In this document: piece after piece, positions 32,892-43,960 of the stretch | Layout of the letters: each line of letters begins with the position of its first letter | Position numbering within the stretch: the stretch's first letter is position 1 | Source of the DNA: Anthostomella pinea | Lineage: Eukaryota > Ascomycota > Sordariomycetes > Xylariales > Xylariaceae | Assembly: GCA_963556695.1 (NCBI GenBank) | Contig: CAUWAG010000007.1 | Coordinates: 1,178,001-1,242,000 of the forward strand | DNA length: 64,000 bases | Reading direction: 5' to 3' | Position numbers and translations under genes: made by a program | The notes under the pieces: model-generated | The model's input: only the letters and a program-made list of their open reading frames with translations | Told to the model about the DNA's origin: nothing | Databases searched by the model: none

Positions 32892-35221
32892 ATGTTGTTC
32901 TCGATCTTGTACGCCGGCCTCGGCCTCAGGGCCGCTGTCGCTCGCGCCCAGAGCAGCAGCCCGAATATCGTGTTTATCATGACGGATGACCAGGATAGGC
33001 GGCTGGGCTCCACGGACTACCAGTCTGTCCTGCAGCGGGAGCTGGTGGCCAAGGGCACTGAGTTCACGAACCATTATACCAATCAGGCCCTGTGCTGCCC
33101 GAGCAGATCTACTCTGTTGCGAGGCCAGACTGTTCGTTTGTGAGCCCCTTTCTCTTCTCAATGCGCAGAAGAGCCCCCGAAAATAGTTCACATCAGTGAC
33201 TGAATCTATAGATCTTACAACGAGACGCTAACCGTGCAACGTGCACACAACATCAACCTGACCAACGTGGTTGCACCGGGAGGCTCGTATAACAAATGGG
33301 TACTCTCTGGCCAGGATACGAACTATCTTCCACATTGGTTGAGTGCGGCTGGATACAGGAGCGAGTGTGATTCGGACGCAGACACCTATTTGGCTTCATC
33401 AAGCCAGCTAACTTTGTGCCAGATATTGGGAAGATCATGAATGGATATGGTCTCTCTAACTATGATGTGCCGTCGAAGGGTTGGGATCATAGTGACCTTC
33501 TGGTGCGTTGTGTGCAGTCCGCCCAACTTGGCTTCAATTACTCATGCGGAATAGGTCGAACCTTACATCGACGACTTCAATTTGCCTGTCCTCTCGCAGA
33601 ATGGTACGCGATTTCGATCTCCTCCATTTCTGATGGGAGTAGCTGCTGATGCTTGTCCGTTAAATAGGAGAGACACTTGTTTTCTATGACGGCTTCCACC
33701 AGACAGATGTCATTCGCATCAAGGCGTAGGCATACCGCTCTCCGGATGATGATATTGCGCTAACTATCCTCCAGTCTCGATCGACTGGAATATCTCACTA
33801 CCAACCAAAGTGATCCTTTCTTTTTGGCCATAACCCCCTTTACTCCACACGTTGGTTACCAGCAAGACCTCCCATCCCATAGGTATGACCGTCTCAGGAT
33901 TCACTTTGTAGTCCCTTTCCTAACATATGTGTCAAGGCCCACCCCCCAGCAGCGCCACTTGGAGCTGTTCCCCGATGCCGCGGCACCGAGGACGCCGAAC
34001 TTCAACCCAGCGGATGAGTACCAGGCCAACGCCGGTGGCTGGGTCAAGGATTTGATTGCGATGAACGAGTCAGCAATCAACATGGCCGACTTCGTCTACC
34101 GATCCCGGGTCCAAGCGCTTGCGGGCGTAGACGAGATAATCGAGGACGTGGTCGCAAAGTTGGAAGAAAAGGTGATCATAGACAACACCTACAGTAAGCA
34201 TCCCTGACCGCCAACGAGCAGCTTCGCTGTCGACCAATGATACTAATGGCACTGGATAGTCATCTACACATCGGATAACGGCTACCACCATGGTCAGCAC
34301 AGAACGCCAGCAGGGAAGTCGCTCTTCTACAACGAAGACACCAACATCCCCCTGATCGTGCGGGACCCAGGCGTCCCGGCCAACGTCACCTCGAGCATCC
34401 CAGGCTTACACCTGGACATGGCACCAACCTTCCTCGAGATCACCGGGCTCGCCGAGGAGAGCTGGCCCGAGTTCTTCGACGGCCGCAGCCTGCTGCCGCA
34501 ATGGCAGGACCCGACCTCGTCGGACAACGCGGGCGCCGACGCCGGGCAGGGCAACTCGAAAGAGAGCATCAACATCGAGTACTGGGGAAACGCGGGGATC
34601 GAGGCGCCCAGCGCCGGCGTGCTCGGCTCGCCGTTCGTGAACACGACGTACAAGACGATCCGCATGCTGGGCGCCGAGCAGAGCTGGGTCTACACGGTCT
34701 GGTGCTCGGGCGAGACGGAGCTCTACGACACGGCCGCGGACCCCTACGAGCTAACCAACCTGGCGGCCGCAGACAACACAAACGCGACCGAACACAAGGC
34801 GCTGATTAATCGCCTGAACGCCCTGCTCATGGTCACCAAGTCGTGCGAGCAGAACGCGTGCCGCGACCCGTGGAGCCTGCTCTCGCCCGACGGCGCGACG
34901 CTCACGTCGCTGACGGGCGCCTTGGATACAACATACGACGCATGGTTTGCCGGTTTCGCCGTCGTCTCCTTCGACACGTGTCTAGCAGTCCTGTCCGACG
35001 CCAACGAGGCGCCGTACTACCCCGAATTATCGGATGCGGTCGGGGGCGTCGGACTGGGCCGCGCCTACCGCAACGCGACGGACGTGATCGAGGCGGCGGC
35101 CGGGGTGCGGACGATCGTCACGGCGGAGTACTATGGCTCGGAGGCGCAGCGGAATGCAACGTTTGCTGAGCTGACGGCTGCGTCAAGGGTGTTGACGGCG
35201 GAGGAGATCGCGGCGCGGTGA
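32892..35221 (+). CDS. Arylsulfatase, eight exons
   Basis: Sulfate-ester hydrolase of the alkaline-phosphatase fold. Exons: 32892-33139, 33212-33366, 33423-33502, 33555-33603, 33668-33725, 33775-33882, 33937-34193 and 34260-35221. They sum to 1917 nt, 638 aa, nearly the length of Neurospora crassa arylsulfatase. A signal peptide is followed by NIVFIMTDDQD (metal-binding Asp32 and Asp33). The formylglycine signature is CCPSRS at 68-73, with Cys68 as the residue to be oxidised. Conserved blocks KIMNGYGLSNYDVP, YIDDFNLPVL, FYDGFHQTDVIRIKAL and FFLAITPFTPH are rebuilt across the introns. YTSDNGYHHGQHR supplies further active-site residues. The last exon carries DPYELTNLA and several N-glycosylation sequons. 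The intron 33883-33936 (54 nt) is stop-free and a multiple of three. In fungi this enzyme scavenges sulfur and is typically induced by sulfur limitation (family knowledge). Confidence 0.93.
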
Positions 35222-36980
35222 GGGGCGAGTGATGGGCAGGGGGCGATGCGGTTCGGGTTTCCTCGGAGCCGGATGCTGGTTTTGGGGTGCGTGTTTCGTT
35301 ACCCGTGCTTCTGGCGGTTACTGCTGTTGCGCAAACCACATTTATAGGTGGTTTTGGCCTCGTGCGTACCTAATGTGAGGCTCTTTCGGGTACCGAACTT
35401 AGTATCGTTTCTCGGAGCTCGACTAGCAAACCCGTCACGAGGCACATGAAGAGTTATGTCGAGCAGATACGCAGTTCACTTGAAGCTCGAGACGTATCTC
35501 GAGGGCATGCCAAAAGGCCGTTTGGATAACGAATGGAAAGCGCGAGTCTGCTGATTACATGGGAGCGAAACCGCTCTGGCATTTCAAGTTATTCCATCCG
35601 GGGACTTCGAGGATTAAAGATGCTCCTCAGACTCTCGCAAGCTCATTATATCCGGTTTCTCGGTATTCATTTATTCACTGCGAATTCAAGGCGAACGGGT
35701 ACAACTTCCATACCACTGCAGGAAACGTAGGTCTATCCTGAGAAGCAAGACTTACTGTAAGAGCCTTCCACCACGGGCAACACACTGCTGACATAGGCGA
35801 GACTTTTCGCCCATGGACTATGATACGCACCTGCACTTCACTTTCATTGACGCTTTGCCGCTTTGCCGCTTGCCCAGCGAGTCACTATGGCATTTAGCAT
35901 ACTGAATACAGCAGGGAGCCTGATTACGTCCTGTGATCTGAGCGTATGTGGCCGTGCATACTGCTAGATGGATTGGAATCTCTCGTGTTGCTATCCTGAT
36001 GGCGGACGGCGTTCACAACAGCGCAGCTCACTCGCTTGCAAGCAACAGCAGAGCGGACGTGGGAGCGCGGCGCATGCGGCGTGCGCAGTACGGTATTTAC
36101 TTCGAATCATTGAATACTCCCGTCATCAAACATAGGTCCTTGTATGTAATATCTCACCGAGCCCACACGAAGCATCGCGATGGCGCCGAGACTCTTTCAT
36201 CACGATTCGCCGGCGCCCTTCCTCGTCGGGCGGTGACGCTCGGGGAAATACCATCCATCCTCAACGTCTCCCGCGCGAAGGATCGCGGTCTAGACCAGTT
36301 CAGGTGCCATTTCCACTCCTACCTCAAGCATGGACAAGATCATCCTCATCTCCGAGCCAGCCCGCCCCTGAGAACTGACCAGTGACATGAGTAATCCCTG
36401 ATTCCCTGCCGTACCCGCCCAGGGGTGGAGCGACGTGGCAGGCGGGCGAGGCGGGAGGCTCCTCCCGGCGGCCCCCGGACCCGCGGACAGGCATCATTCC
36501 ATCATTGCGCAGTTTCGCAAATCCTTGCCCAATATTGCAGATTTTTTCCTGGCCTTTCCAAGTACCGAGGGCAGCAAGCGTGGGGTTCTCTCGCTGGGAT
36601 TAGGCGGGTTCAGAACTTGTTTTGTTTATTGTCGGCAAGAAGCTACCGATGGCACACGATGGGGGTCGTCTACCCCGTCTTCTCGTTGCAGATCTGGCAG
36701 GCCCAGGATGTCTATCACCGTGCAGGAGCGATGATTGCAGTCGGACAGGAAGTTTTTTGAAGCGAAATTCAATTATCATCAGGTGCTCGTAATAAGTCAG
36801 AGCACGTTGTATGCGTGCGATGCGATGCGTTTGGGGGTATAGAACAAGAATCGCTCAGCGTACCCGCCCAGTAGTAGTTAGACAGAAGAGTAGAATAAAG
36901 CAGAATGAACTCCAATTGCGACGAGCATGCCATGCCATCCACCCATTCATCCAGCCATTTCACGCATGATGCGCAATGAT
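35222..36980. other. Intergenic, no gene recognised
   Basis: 1.75 kb between the 3' ends of the arylsulfatase (+) and the SMP-30-like gene (-). Several small overlapping frames exist (35533-35741, 35948-36385, 36425-36760), none with recognisable features. It is GC-normal. Confidence 0.4.
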
Positions 36981-37988
36981 TCACATTTGCGTTACCGTTA
37001 CCACCTCCGACGTGACCGTGCCCACCACGTTCGAGTTGAAGTCCATGCTGGCCCAGGGGTTCTCGTCGATCTTGGGTATCCAGGCCATGTCGATCTCGCC
37101 GCAGCACACGACGTACAGCTTCGGCCGGCCGTTGACGTAGACGAGCTCCACGCCCGTCGGGCTGTCCAGGCTCGTCGTGATGACCTCGACGGAGCCCTGG
37201 CCCGTCGCCGGGTCGACCTTGATCTCCAACAGTTGCCCGTCGGCCATCGAGACCGTGTACGCCCGCGTCTGATCTTTAGTGAGCGCGAGGCCGTCCAGGT
37301 GCGGCAGGTCGCCCAGCACCTTCTGCACCGGGCCCGTGGCGCGGATGGCGACCTCGGGCTGCGCCGTGTCCATCTCGACCGGTATGCGGTATAATGTGCC
37401 GGCGCTCGTGTTCGTGAACCAGAGGTAGTCCCCGACGACGCGTATCCGGTTAAGGCCGAAGAAGTCGGCTTCCGTCGGGGGCATCATCGTGTCGTCGGCC
37501 ACAAACTGCGACATCTTCCCCGTCTCCGTGTCGAGGTGCCAGACGCAGCCCTTCCCAGAATCCGCTATGAGCATCACGCGGTCCGTCACGGCGACGATGC
37601 CCATGGCGAAGCCGGCGTCTTTGACTTCGGCGATCTGCGTTAGCTTGGGCGGGCTGCTGTCGTCCTGGGAGAGGACGGCGTGCCACAGCAGGCAGTCCTT
37701 GCATGTTCCCTTCTCCAGATCGATGTTGCCCGACAGGATGTGGTATTCGTCGGGCCGCCCCGGTAACTCGATTATGTTGATGAGGCCGTTGCAGAGCTCG
37801 AGGTGGTGCAGCAGGTGCGGCGTGGCGTCCGGATCCTCGGCGTCGAATGTGTAGAGCTCTGGCTTGTCTAGGCGGGTGGCGAGGATATTGCCGTTCGGGC
37901 GCAGCACGAAGCCCTCGAACCACGAATCCGACGGCAGCTGCGTCACGAGAACGATCTCTTCGTCGGCCATGGTGAAGCTGTCTGGCAT
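36981..37988 (-). CDS. SMP-30/gluconolactonase-like beta-propeller protein
   Basis: Intronless 335-aa protein starting at ATG 37988 (ATGs at 37970 and 38072 are alternatives). The sequence shows about six beta-propeller blades with strand-turn patterns like GFVLRPNGNILATRL, DRVMLIADSGKGCVWHLD, GDYLWFTNTSAGTLYRIP and PHLDGLALTKDQTRAYTVS. The order is that of the SMP-30/gluconolactonase/LRE-like superfamily, which includes lactonases and calcium-dependent esterases. Potential metal ligands are the acid in FEGF near the N terminus, an Asn in GLNRIRV, and Asp in HLDGLAL. There is no signal peptide, so it is probably cytosolic. Similar fungal proteins occur inside and outside secondary-metabolite clusters; no cluster genes are adjacent here. 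Substrate is unknown. Confidence 0.75.
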   Translation of the reverse strand: MPDSFTMADEEIVLVTQLPSDSWFEGFVLRPNGNILATRLDKPELYTFDAEDPDATPHLLHHLELCNGLINIIELPGRPDEYHILSGNIDLEKGTCKDCLLWHAVLSQDDSSPPKLTQIAEVKDAGFAMGIVAVTDRVMLIADSGKGCVWHLDTETGKMSQFVADDTMMPPTEADFFGLNRIRVVGDYLWFTNTSAGTLYRIPVEMDTAQPEVAIRATGPVQKVLGDLPHLDGLALTKDQTRAYTVSMADGQLLEIKVDPATGQGSVEVITTSLDSPTGVELVYVNGRPKLYVVCCGEIDMAWIPKIDENPWASMDFNSNVVGTVTSEVVTVTQM

Positions 37989-39590
37989 GATGGGCAAAAA
38001 AAGGAAAGCGTAGGCGGCAGGGCTGTCGGAGGGTTTTTGAATAGATGAGCTATCACGTCGCTTGGAAATCATAAGCCGAGCAGGTATGCAGTGTAACACG
38101 CCTCCAATGCAACAAGTCTGCGGCCTGCCAACGAACCAGCGGAACCAGTATTGTGTGCAATCACGTGGATTTGGGGGTCGCCGTGGGCAGGTTGGCAGGT
38201 TGGCAGGCCGGCAGGGGGCTCTGAGGTGGCATGCGGGATGTAATGAACCCTCCGTCGCTTGACAGGCACAGCAACCATGGTCTCGATTTGCATCATGCTA
38301 ACCCTGGTGGGAGAGGAAGACCGGGTTCGCATAACGAGCTCCGATGTTCGAGTACCCATAATAAGGCGAATAGCGCGATTGTGCGTGGCCACATATTGCT
38401 CCATCCCAGGTCAGACTGTCGTATCACGCATCCCTATCCATCTTCTCAACACTTGTTCTCGAGGAACCCGAACGAGCTCCTTTTGCTAAATCCTTTTTAC
38501 ATCGTACACTTGCTTTCTCCAGGTCACCAACGAGCCCCAATACCGGCATATGTGTCGGGCAAACCCGGTGGAACGGACACACCCACCCCTACCGGTAAGC
38601 GGACCCCGGAGAGAACTAAAACATTCCCTGTTCCGACAACGTTCCGAGCAGCCCGGCTGTTGCAAGCAAACTGGCGAATGGAAGAGCTGGGTCCCAAAAC
38701 GGACGAGAGGATCCAGATTCCAAAATGTCTGACACCCTATCACTGCTCATGTAGATCTTACCGGTGGCCAGGGTAACAACCGACGTTCGAACTTCGACGT
38801 TATTATAGGCCAGGAACAGTGGTTGAAACGACAGAGCAGCCAATGAGGGCCTCCGAAAGCATGAATTTCTCCGCTCGCTATCACGTCAACTGTCCTGTCA
38901 CGAAGTCGCCGGCTTGCAGACTGTCGACGCCTCCCGAGGCCGCCAATGCAAAGGGGCGGCCCTGATTCCTGCGTCGAGCCGTCGCTTGCGGGCGCAGCGG
39001 CCGGTAACGAGGCGTTTCCCCTGCGCCAATGGCTGTCAAGCGCGCAGGTTACTGTTATTATTAGTTCCCGGATTTGACATGAGTGCATAGCCGTTGGCCC
39101 GTTGCGACGGTACTCCGGTGTAATGCTCACCGACTCTTCTTGGGATGTGCGCTATGAGAGCCGGCGCAGGGCCGGGCGGCCGGGGAGCCCCATCAACCCC
39201 ATCCAAGGGCCCAGTACCGATGGACAGCGCACAATGGGACGACCAAGAAATAGTCCTTGTAACCATCCAGCATCCTGAATACTATCAAGTCTGGCTCTGA
39301 CGCAGCACGCAATCACAGACTTTACACACATGAATTGAGCTGCGCAAGGTGCCCTTCCACGTCAGCACTAGGGGCCCGAGCGAGCTTCTCAAGCACGGAG
39401 AAATTCCGACGGCTCAGGGGGCACTGTCTCGAGAAAGAAGCCCAAGTCAGAGACTTAACAGTGCTGTTGAGTACCATCATCGAGACGACATGGGCTCGCT
39501 TACTTCGGGAGTGCAAAACCAGGACGGGCAGCTGTTCAGTGTTTTCGATAAGGACCCCCTGGACCAAGCGTTAATCAAGCTAAGCTGAAT
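37989..39590. other. Intergenic, no gene recognised
   Basis: 1.6 kb upstream of the SMP-30-like gene. Small frames on both strands (38231-38776, 38747-39130, 39322-39567) overlap and lack features. It ends at AT-rich block 2. Confidence 0.4.
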
Positions 39591-40011
39591 TAAGCAAGGT
39601 AAGCAGGTACATTTTTTAACTTATTTTAATTAAGTAAAGCTTAAAAAATCTTATAACTATAAATAAGCATATTAAGGTTAATAAGACTTATATATATTTT
39701 CGATTAAGTAAGTTAAATTTTAATTTTTTTTATGTTATTTACGATTATTACGTATGTAAAGTGTTGAATACACGGATGATGATTGATTCTATTGATTGTT
39801 GTGCTCTGTGTGCAGAGATTGATTATCTGTCTTCTTGGTGGGTCAGATGCCCTGTGTGTCTCTGCCCTACTGGAGATCTTCCGGTGTCTATCCCCGGCTC
39901 TCATTTAACATAAAGTTTCAATACTTTTAACGGGATTTAAATCTAGCACCTTTAAATTTAAAGATCAAATATTATAGTTATAAAATTATAAAAGTTTCAA
40001 AATTTACTTTC

Positions 40012-40213
40012 TGTGGGAACAGGGTTGAACGATCAATCATAATACTCGAGTATGGGGTCAAGGTCATGATGTTGCTTATGGTTGGATTGTGAAGTCTAGC
40101 TGGACCTGCAGGTCTGGCTAAGTGACCTCACAATCTGTTATCTAATCTCTTATCTAATCATATATGTGGGTTCTATATAGATGGTTTGACTGTAGAATCA
40201 CATGGATCCAACA
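40012..40213. mobile_element. Solo-LTR-like insertion with 5-bp TSD
   Basis: A 202-bp GC-balanced island beginning TGTGGGAACAGG and ending GGATCCAACA, flanked by perfect CTTTC direct repeats (40007-40011 and 40214-40218). Ends and duplication length fit a solo LTR. Confidence 0.65.
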
Positions 40214-40636
40214 CTTTCATTAATACTTATATATATATAATAATATAAAGATTCTTTTATTAAAACGCGATTAATAACATATTATACTGTTTAAATGAAA
40301 CGGGTTACGGCTTTAAACAAACCTTTGAAAAATATGATACTTAATTTATTTGGTATCAAATATTTTTATAAGTAAAGTATTTTTAAAACATAACTAAAAA
40401 AAAGGCTTTTTTTTATACTTACAAATATAATTTTATTTTAATCGAAACAAAGTCGGATAATAAGGTTTCTCTACTAATTTAATACTATAAATTTATAATT
40501 AAAAGCAAATTGTTTATAATGAAATGAACTTTTTGTATATAAATGAAGTCATTATTTATTTTCCAAGTTATAATATATAAATAAATAAAAGCAAAAAAAA
40601 CGTAAGATAAAAAAACATATTTTTATATAATTGAAG

Positions 40637-40803
40637 CGTGTGTGTATGGGTGTATATTGGTATGTGGGTGAGGGTTGGAGAACCCAAGCCAGATAGGTAG
40701 AGCTTGCACAAACTTACAGTGTGTGCAGCCCTTATCTAATCTATCTAGCTAGTTACAGTAGGTCTCTCCAGCCACTACATCTACCACTCCTTGTGACGTG
40801 TGT
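40637..40803. repeat. GC-balanced island, possible insertion
   Basis: A normal-composition patch inside AT block 2. Its two edges share the heptamer CGTGTGT (40637-40643 and 40797-40803), which could be a duplication, but no TG...CA termini are clear. It shares the words CTTATCTAATC with the island at 40012-40213. Confidence 0.35.
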
Positions 40804-40934
40804 TAATAATTTAATATCATTATTTATTTTTATTACGTTTTAAGAAATCAATTCTTATTGAAAATAAAATGAATCGGTTTTATAATATATTCTTTTTATA
40901 ATTACTTGAAAATTCTTTTTTTTTCTTAAATAGT

Positions 40935-41430
40935 TGTTACGAACCAACAAATACCACGGCCTGTGGGAGGCCCAAGGGGAGTACACCAAGAACCAATGGA
41001 ATCAGAAGCCAGAAACGGAACAATAGGTATTACGGATTATATAACAAAGGTCACGTGACGGATCACTGGATCACGAAGTGAGCCTTCAAGGATCACTGGA
41101 TCACGGAGTGAGCTTACAAGGATCACTGGATCACGGAGTGAGCCAGTGAGCATCACTCTGGGACGAGGTGATCCTACTCCATCAGTGAGGGAGAGATTGG
41201 ATATATAAGGACAGACATTTCCTAACTAGATAGATAGACAGTCTCTACCTCAGTGATCAATCTAAGCATCTTAGCCAACCTTAAGGTGGGAGAAATCTAC
41301 TAACGACTCGACTACGCAGTGAACCCAGTTCAGACCAAGCCCCAGTATCTGAGTGTCTTCTGTGTTGACTTACCTCAGAACATAAACCCTATAGAACCCT
41401 TTAGCCTTATAGGTTAGACGGCTCGTCACA
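40935..41430. mobile_element. 496-bp solo LTR with TATA box and internal tandem repeats
   Basis: Begins TGTTACGAACC and ends GGCTCGTCACA, imperfect inverted ends matching at 9 of 11 positions. It is flanked by perfect ATAGT repeats (40930-40934 and 41431-41435). Three 30-bp tandem units (41060-41149, each starting GGATCACTGGATCACG) precede a TATA box ATATATAA at 41201-41208. That order, with repeats or enhancer and then TATA, is what the U3-R part of a retrotransposon LTR looks like. No coding domain is present. The element is plus-oriented if the TATA box is functional. Confidence 0.7.
41060..41149. repeat. Three 30-bp tandem repeats inside the LTR
   Basis: Units at 41060-41089, 41090-41119 and 41120-41149 share GGATCACTGGATCACG(A/G)AGTG. 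The third diverges at its end. Each unit itself holds GGATCACT/GGATCACG half repeats. Confidence 0.85.
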
Positions 41431-41909
41431 ATAGTTATAAATGATTATTTAATTGATTTTTTTTCTTTTTAAATAGTAAACTTATTGTCAAGAAAGGTTT
41501 TAATATTGGTAATATTATTTATATTAAAGTAATTAAGTTTTTTAAAATAAAACCGAGATAAAATGAAGAACTAATCATAAGAATTTGTTCTTAAAGTATA
41601 CGTTTTATTTATTTAAACTTTTTGTTATTTTTGTTTTATTTTTGCGATTATTATATATTTTATTGAGCTTTAATATAATGTTTATTATTCATTATCTATT
41701 ATATAAAAAGTCTAAAAAATGTACAATATTAAAAATTATACGACTATTATTATATAAATTATTTATAACTTTAAGATTTATTTTTAATTTACATAATAAT
41801 GTATAAATAATTAAATAGTAAATATATAATTATTCCTAAATTATTAAATATCCTTTTGTTATTTTTGAATAATGTATTTAATTCAAGTTATATAATATTT
41901 AAAAAGTAC

Positions 41910-42123
41910 TGTCATGGCGAGCTTACTGAGGAGCTGGGACAAGGCCGGCAGCAAGCAGCTATTACTCTATTAACGAGAATATCAAGACTAGAGAGGAAAG
42001 GAAGAGAGAGAGAGAGATAGATACAGTGGGAGGTTGCCCCTTTAAGGGGATCCTCTGGTCAGATCCTTCCTCTATTGGGAAGTATCCACTTGTCATGTAG
42101 GAAGGTCTGTGCAGGCCGTCACA
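41910..42123. mobile_element. Solo-LTR-like element, copy 1 of a family
   Basis: 214 bp, beginning TGTCATGGCGAGC and ending GCAGGCCGTCACA, flanked by perfect AGTAC repeats (41905-41909 and 42124-42128). It is a close copy of 48232-48443 (about nine in ten bases identical by eye) in the same orientation. The element contains a GA-rich microsatellite (about 42004-42020). Confidence 0.75.
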
Positions 42124-42829
42124 AGTACAATATTAAGGTATTATTTTTAATTTAATCATTATTATCATTTTATGAATATATAATATAGATATTTATAAGT
42201 CAAAATAAATTAAACTTATTTTAATATTGCAATCATAGCCGAGTTAAAATACCTATTATTATTAAAAGAAGCTGAATTTTATAAAGCACAAAAATCTTTT
42301 TTTATTCATAAGTTTTATAACGTAATTTATTAAACAAAAAGACTTTTTTAATATTATAAAAAAAGATTTTTTAGACTTTATAAAAAACCTTTATAAAATC
42401 AAAGATTTTATATTAATGAATAATATTATTTAATTAAGTAGTGGTTTTATTAATGTTATATTCATTATTATCAATTATGTATATGAAAAATTGAAACAAT
42501 TAAAAGATTTTTTTTTTCAAAAATTTAATATTTACATATACATAGATAAAGAGAATTAATAAATTCTTAAGGCTAATATATTGATTTTGAGATACTAAAA
42601 TGATTTTTAAAGATTAACATAATTTTAGTAATTTTTATAAGCTTATTTAATATTTTTAAAGTTACGATTTTTCATTTTTTAAAAAAATATTTATTTTAAG
42701 AAATATTTATTAAATATTAAAAATATTATAAAAACTTTGTATCAGTCAATTTGACGTTTAACTTATTAATTTTATTTTCTAATCGTTCATTATTTTAATT
42801 AAATATGTCAATATTCGTATGCGGAAGTA

Positions 42830-43045
42830 TTGGTTGTTGTTTTGTTCGTGGTTTAAGGTCTATCTGATACAGACGGATTCACACCCAAATACAGCTGCAA
42901 CGCGTCTACCTGCCATAGCGCTAGAGCTGTGAGGTAACGGTCGCTAATCGACCGTTCTCAAGGCGCTCGGACCACCCCCGATCAACCTGGTCTGCGCACA
43001 GACCACCTTCAGCCACACCACTTGCACCACTCCATCTAACGAGTC
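42830..43045. repeat. GC-balanced island without clear ends
   Basis: About 215 bp of normal composition within block 2. Possible TG...CA limits exist, but no matching flanking repeat was found, so it may be a truncated insertion or unmutated host remnant. Confidence 0.3.
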
Positions 43046-43960
43046 ATATATATTACTTTTTAAATAAATAAACCTTACATATGCTAATTTAATTACTTTG
43101 GTAATTATTATAGCTTTTTTAACTTAATATGAACTCTTTGTACGAGAATATTAAAACATTTAATTATTAAATGTGGATCAATTGCTATAATAGAAAAGTG
43201 TTTTTTAAAAATTTATTTATTTATTAAGGTTTTGTGAAAAATTTTTATTATATTAGGTTGGTTAAGATATAAAAGCTTAAAATTTAGATTTTTTTAATAA
43301 AAGATTTGTCACTTTTTTACAATAAACAAATTAAGTATGTTAAAAAAAAAAAAAAAATTTCTATCTTTTTCCAAGAGACACTTTATAGATTTTTATTTAT
43401 TTATAAGGTTATATATAAGAAAACAGCTATTAAAAATAAAGTTTTTAAATATTTAATATAACAGTTATTAAAAATCTAGGTATTAAAAAGGATTTTTATT
43501 AATAAAGAGATTAAAAAAGGATTTTTCATTGTTACTATTAATAGCTATAAATATCTTCTTAATCCTTACAATAATAATAAAGTATAAAAAACATTTTTTT
43601 AGTATAAGCTAGCTATACTTTATATAAGAAAAAAAAGATACGTTACAGGCTTTTTAATACGTACGGTACTAATTATTACTATATACGATTCATTTTTAAT
43701 ATGTTTACTTTAATAGTTATCAAAAATATGATATATAATTATATTATTCAAAGGCAAAAAGAAACAAAAAAGGTTCGAAAGGTTCTTTATAAATTATAAC
43801 CCTCCTTAGAAATTTTCGTTAAAAGTTTAATTGGTAGGTCCTTAGATTTAAGTTTAAACAAGCAAGCCTTATAAGCAAGCGCTATAAGGCCTTAACTTAT
43901 TTAAAGCAAGCGCTGGAAGGGCTTAGCTTAAGGGGTGCTTATCGAAAACACTGCAGCTAT

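Larger units (their letters stand above)
39591..43960. repeat. AT-rich, RIP-like degenerate block 2
   Basis: About 4.3 kb of very AT-rich DNA with frequent TA steps and no genes, of the same character as block 1. Five GC-balanced islands interrupt it at 40012-40213, about 40637-40803, 40935-41430, 41910-42123 and about 42830-43045. Three have exact 5-bp target duplications. The long minus- or plus-strand frames here (for example 41585-41806) are AT-driven and not genes. Confidence 0.75.

Noticed and set aside
41060..41149. CRISPR-like or regulatory array
   Set aside because: Contiguous 30-bp tandem units without spacers, explained as part of an LTR.
41585..41806. Hydrophobic 73-codon frame in AT block 2
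   Set aside because: Phe, Leu, Ile and Lys richness is produced by AT composition. No conserved motif.
20236..43960. Centromere or full autonomous transposon within AT blocks
   Set aside because: Blocks are only a few kb and no transposase or reverse-transcriptase frame survives. Identity cannot be judged by eye.
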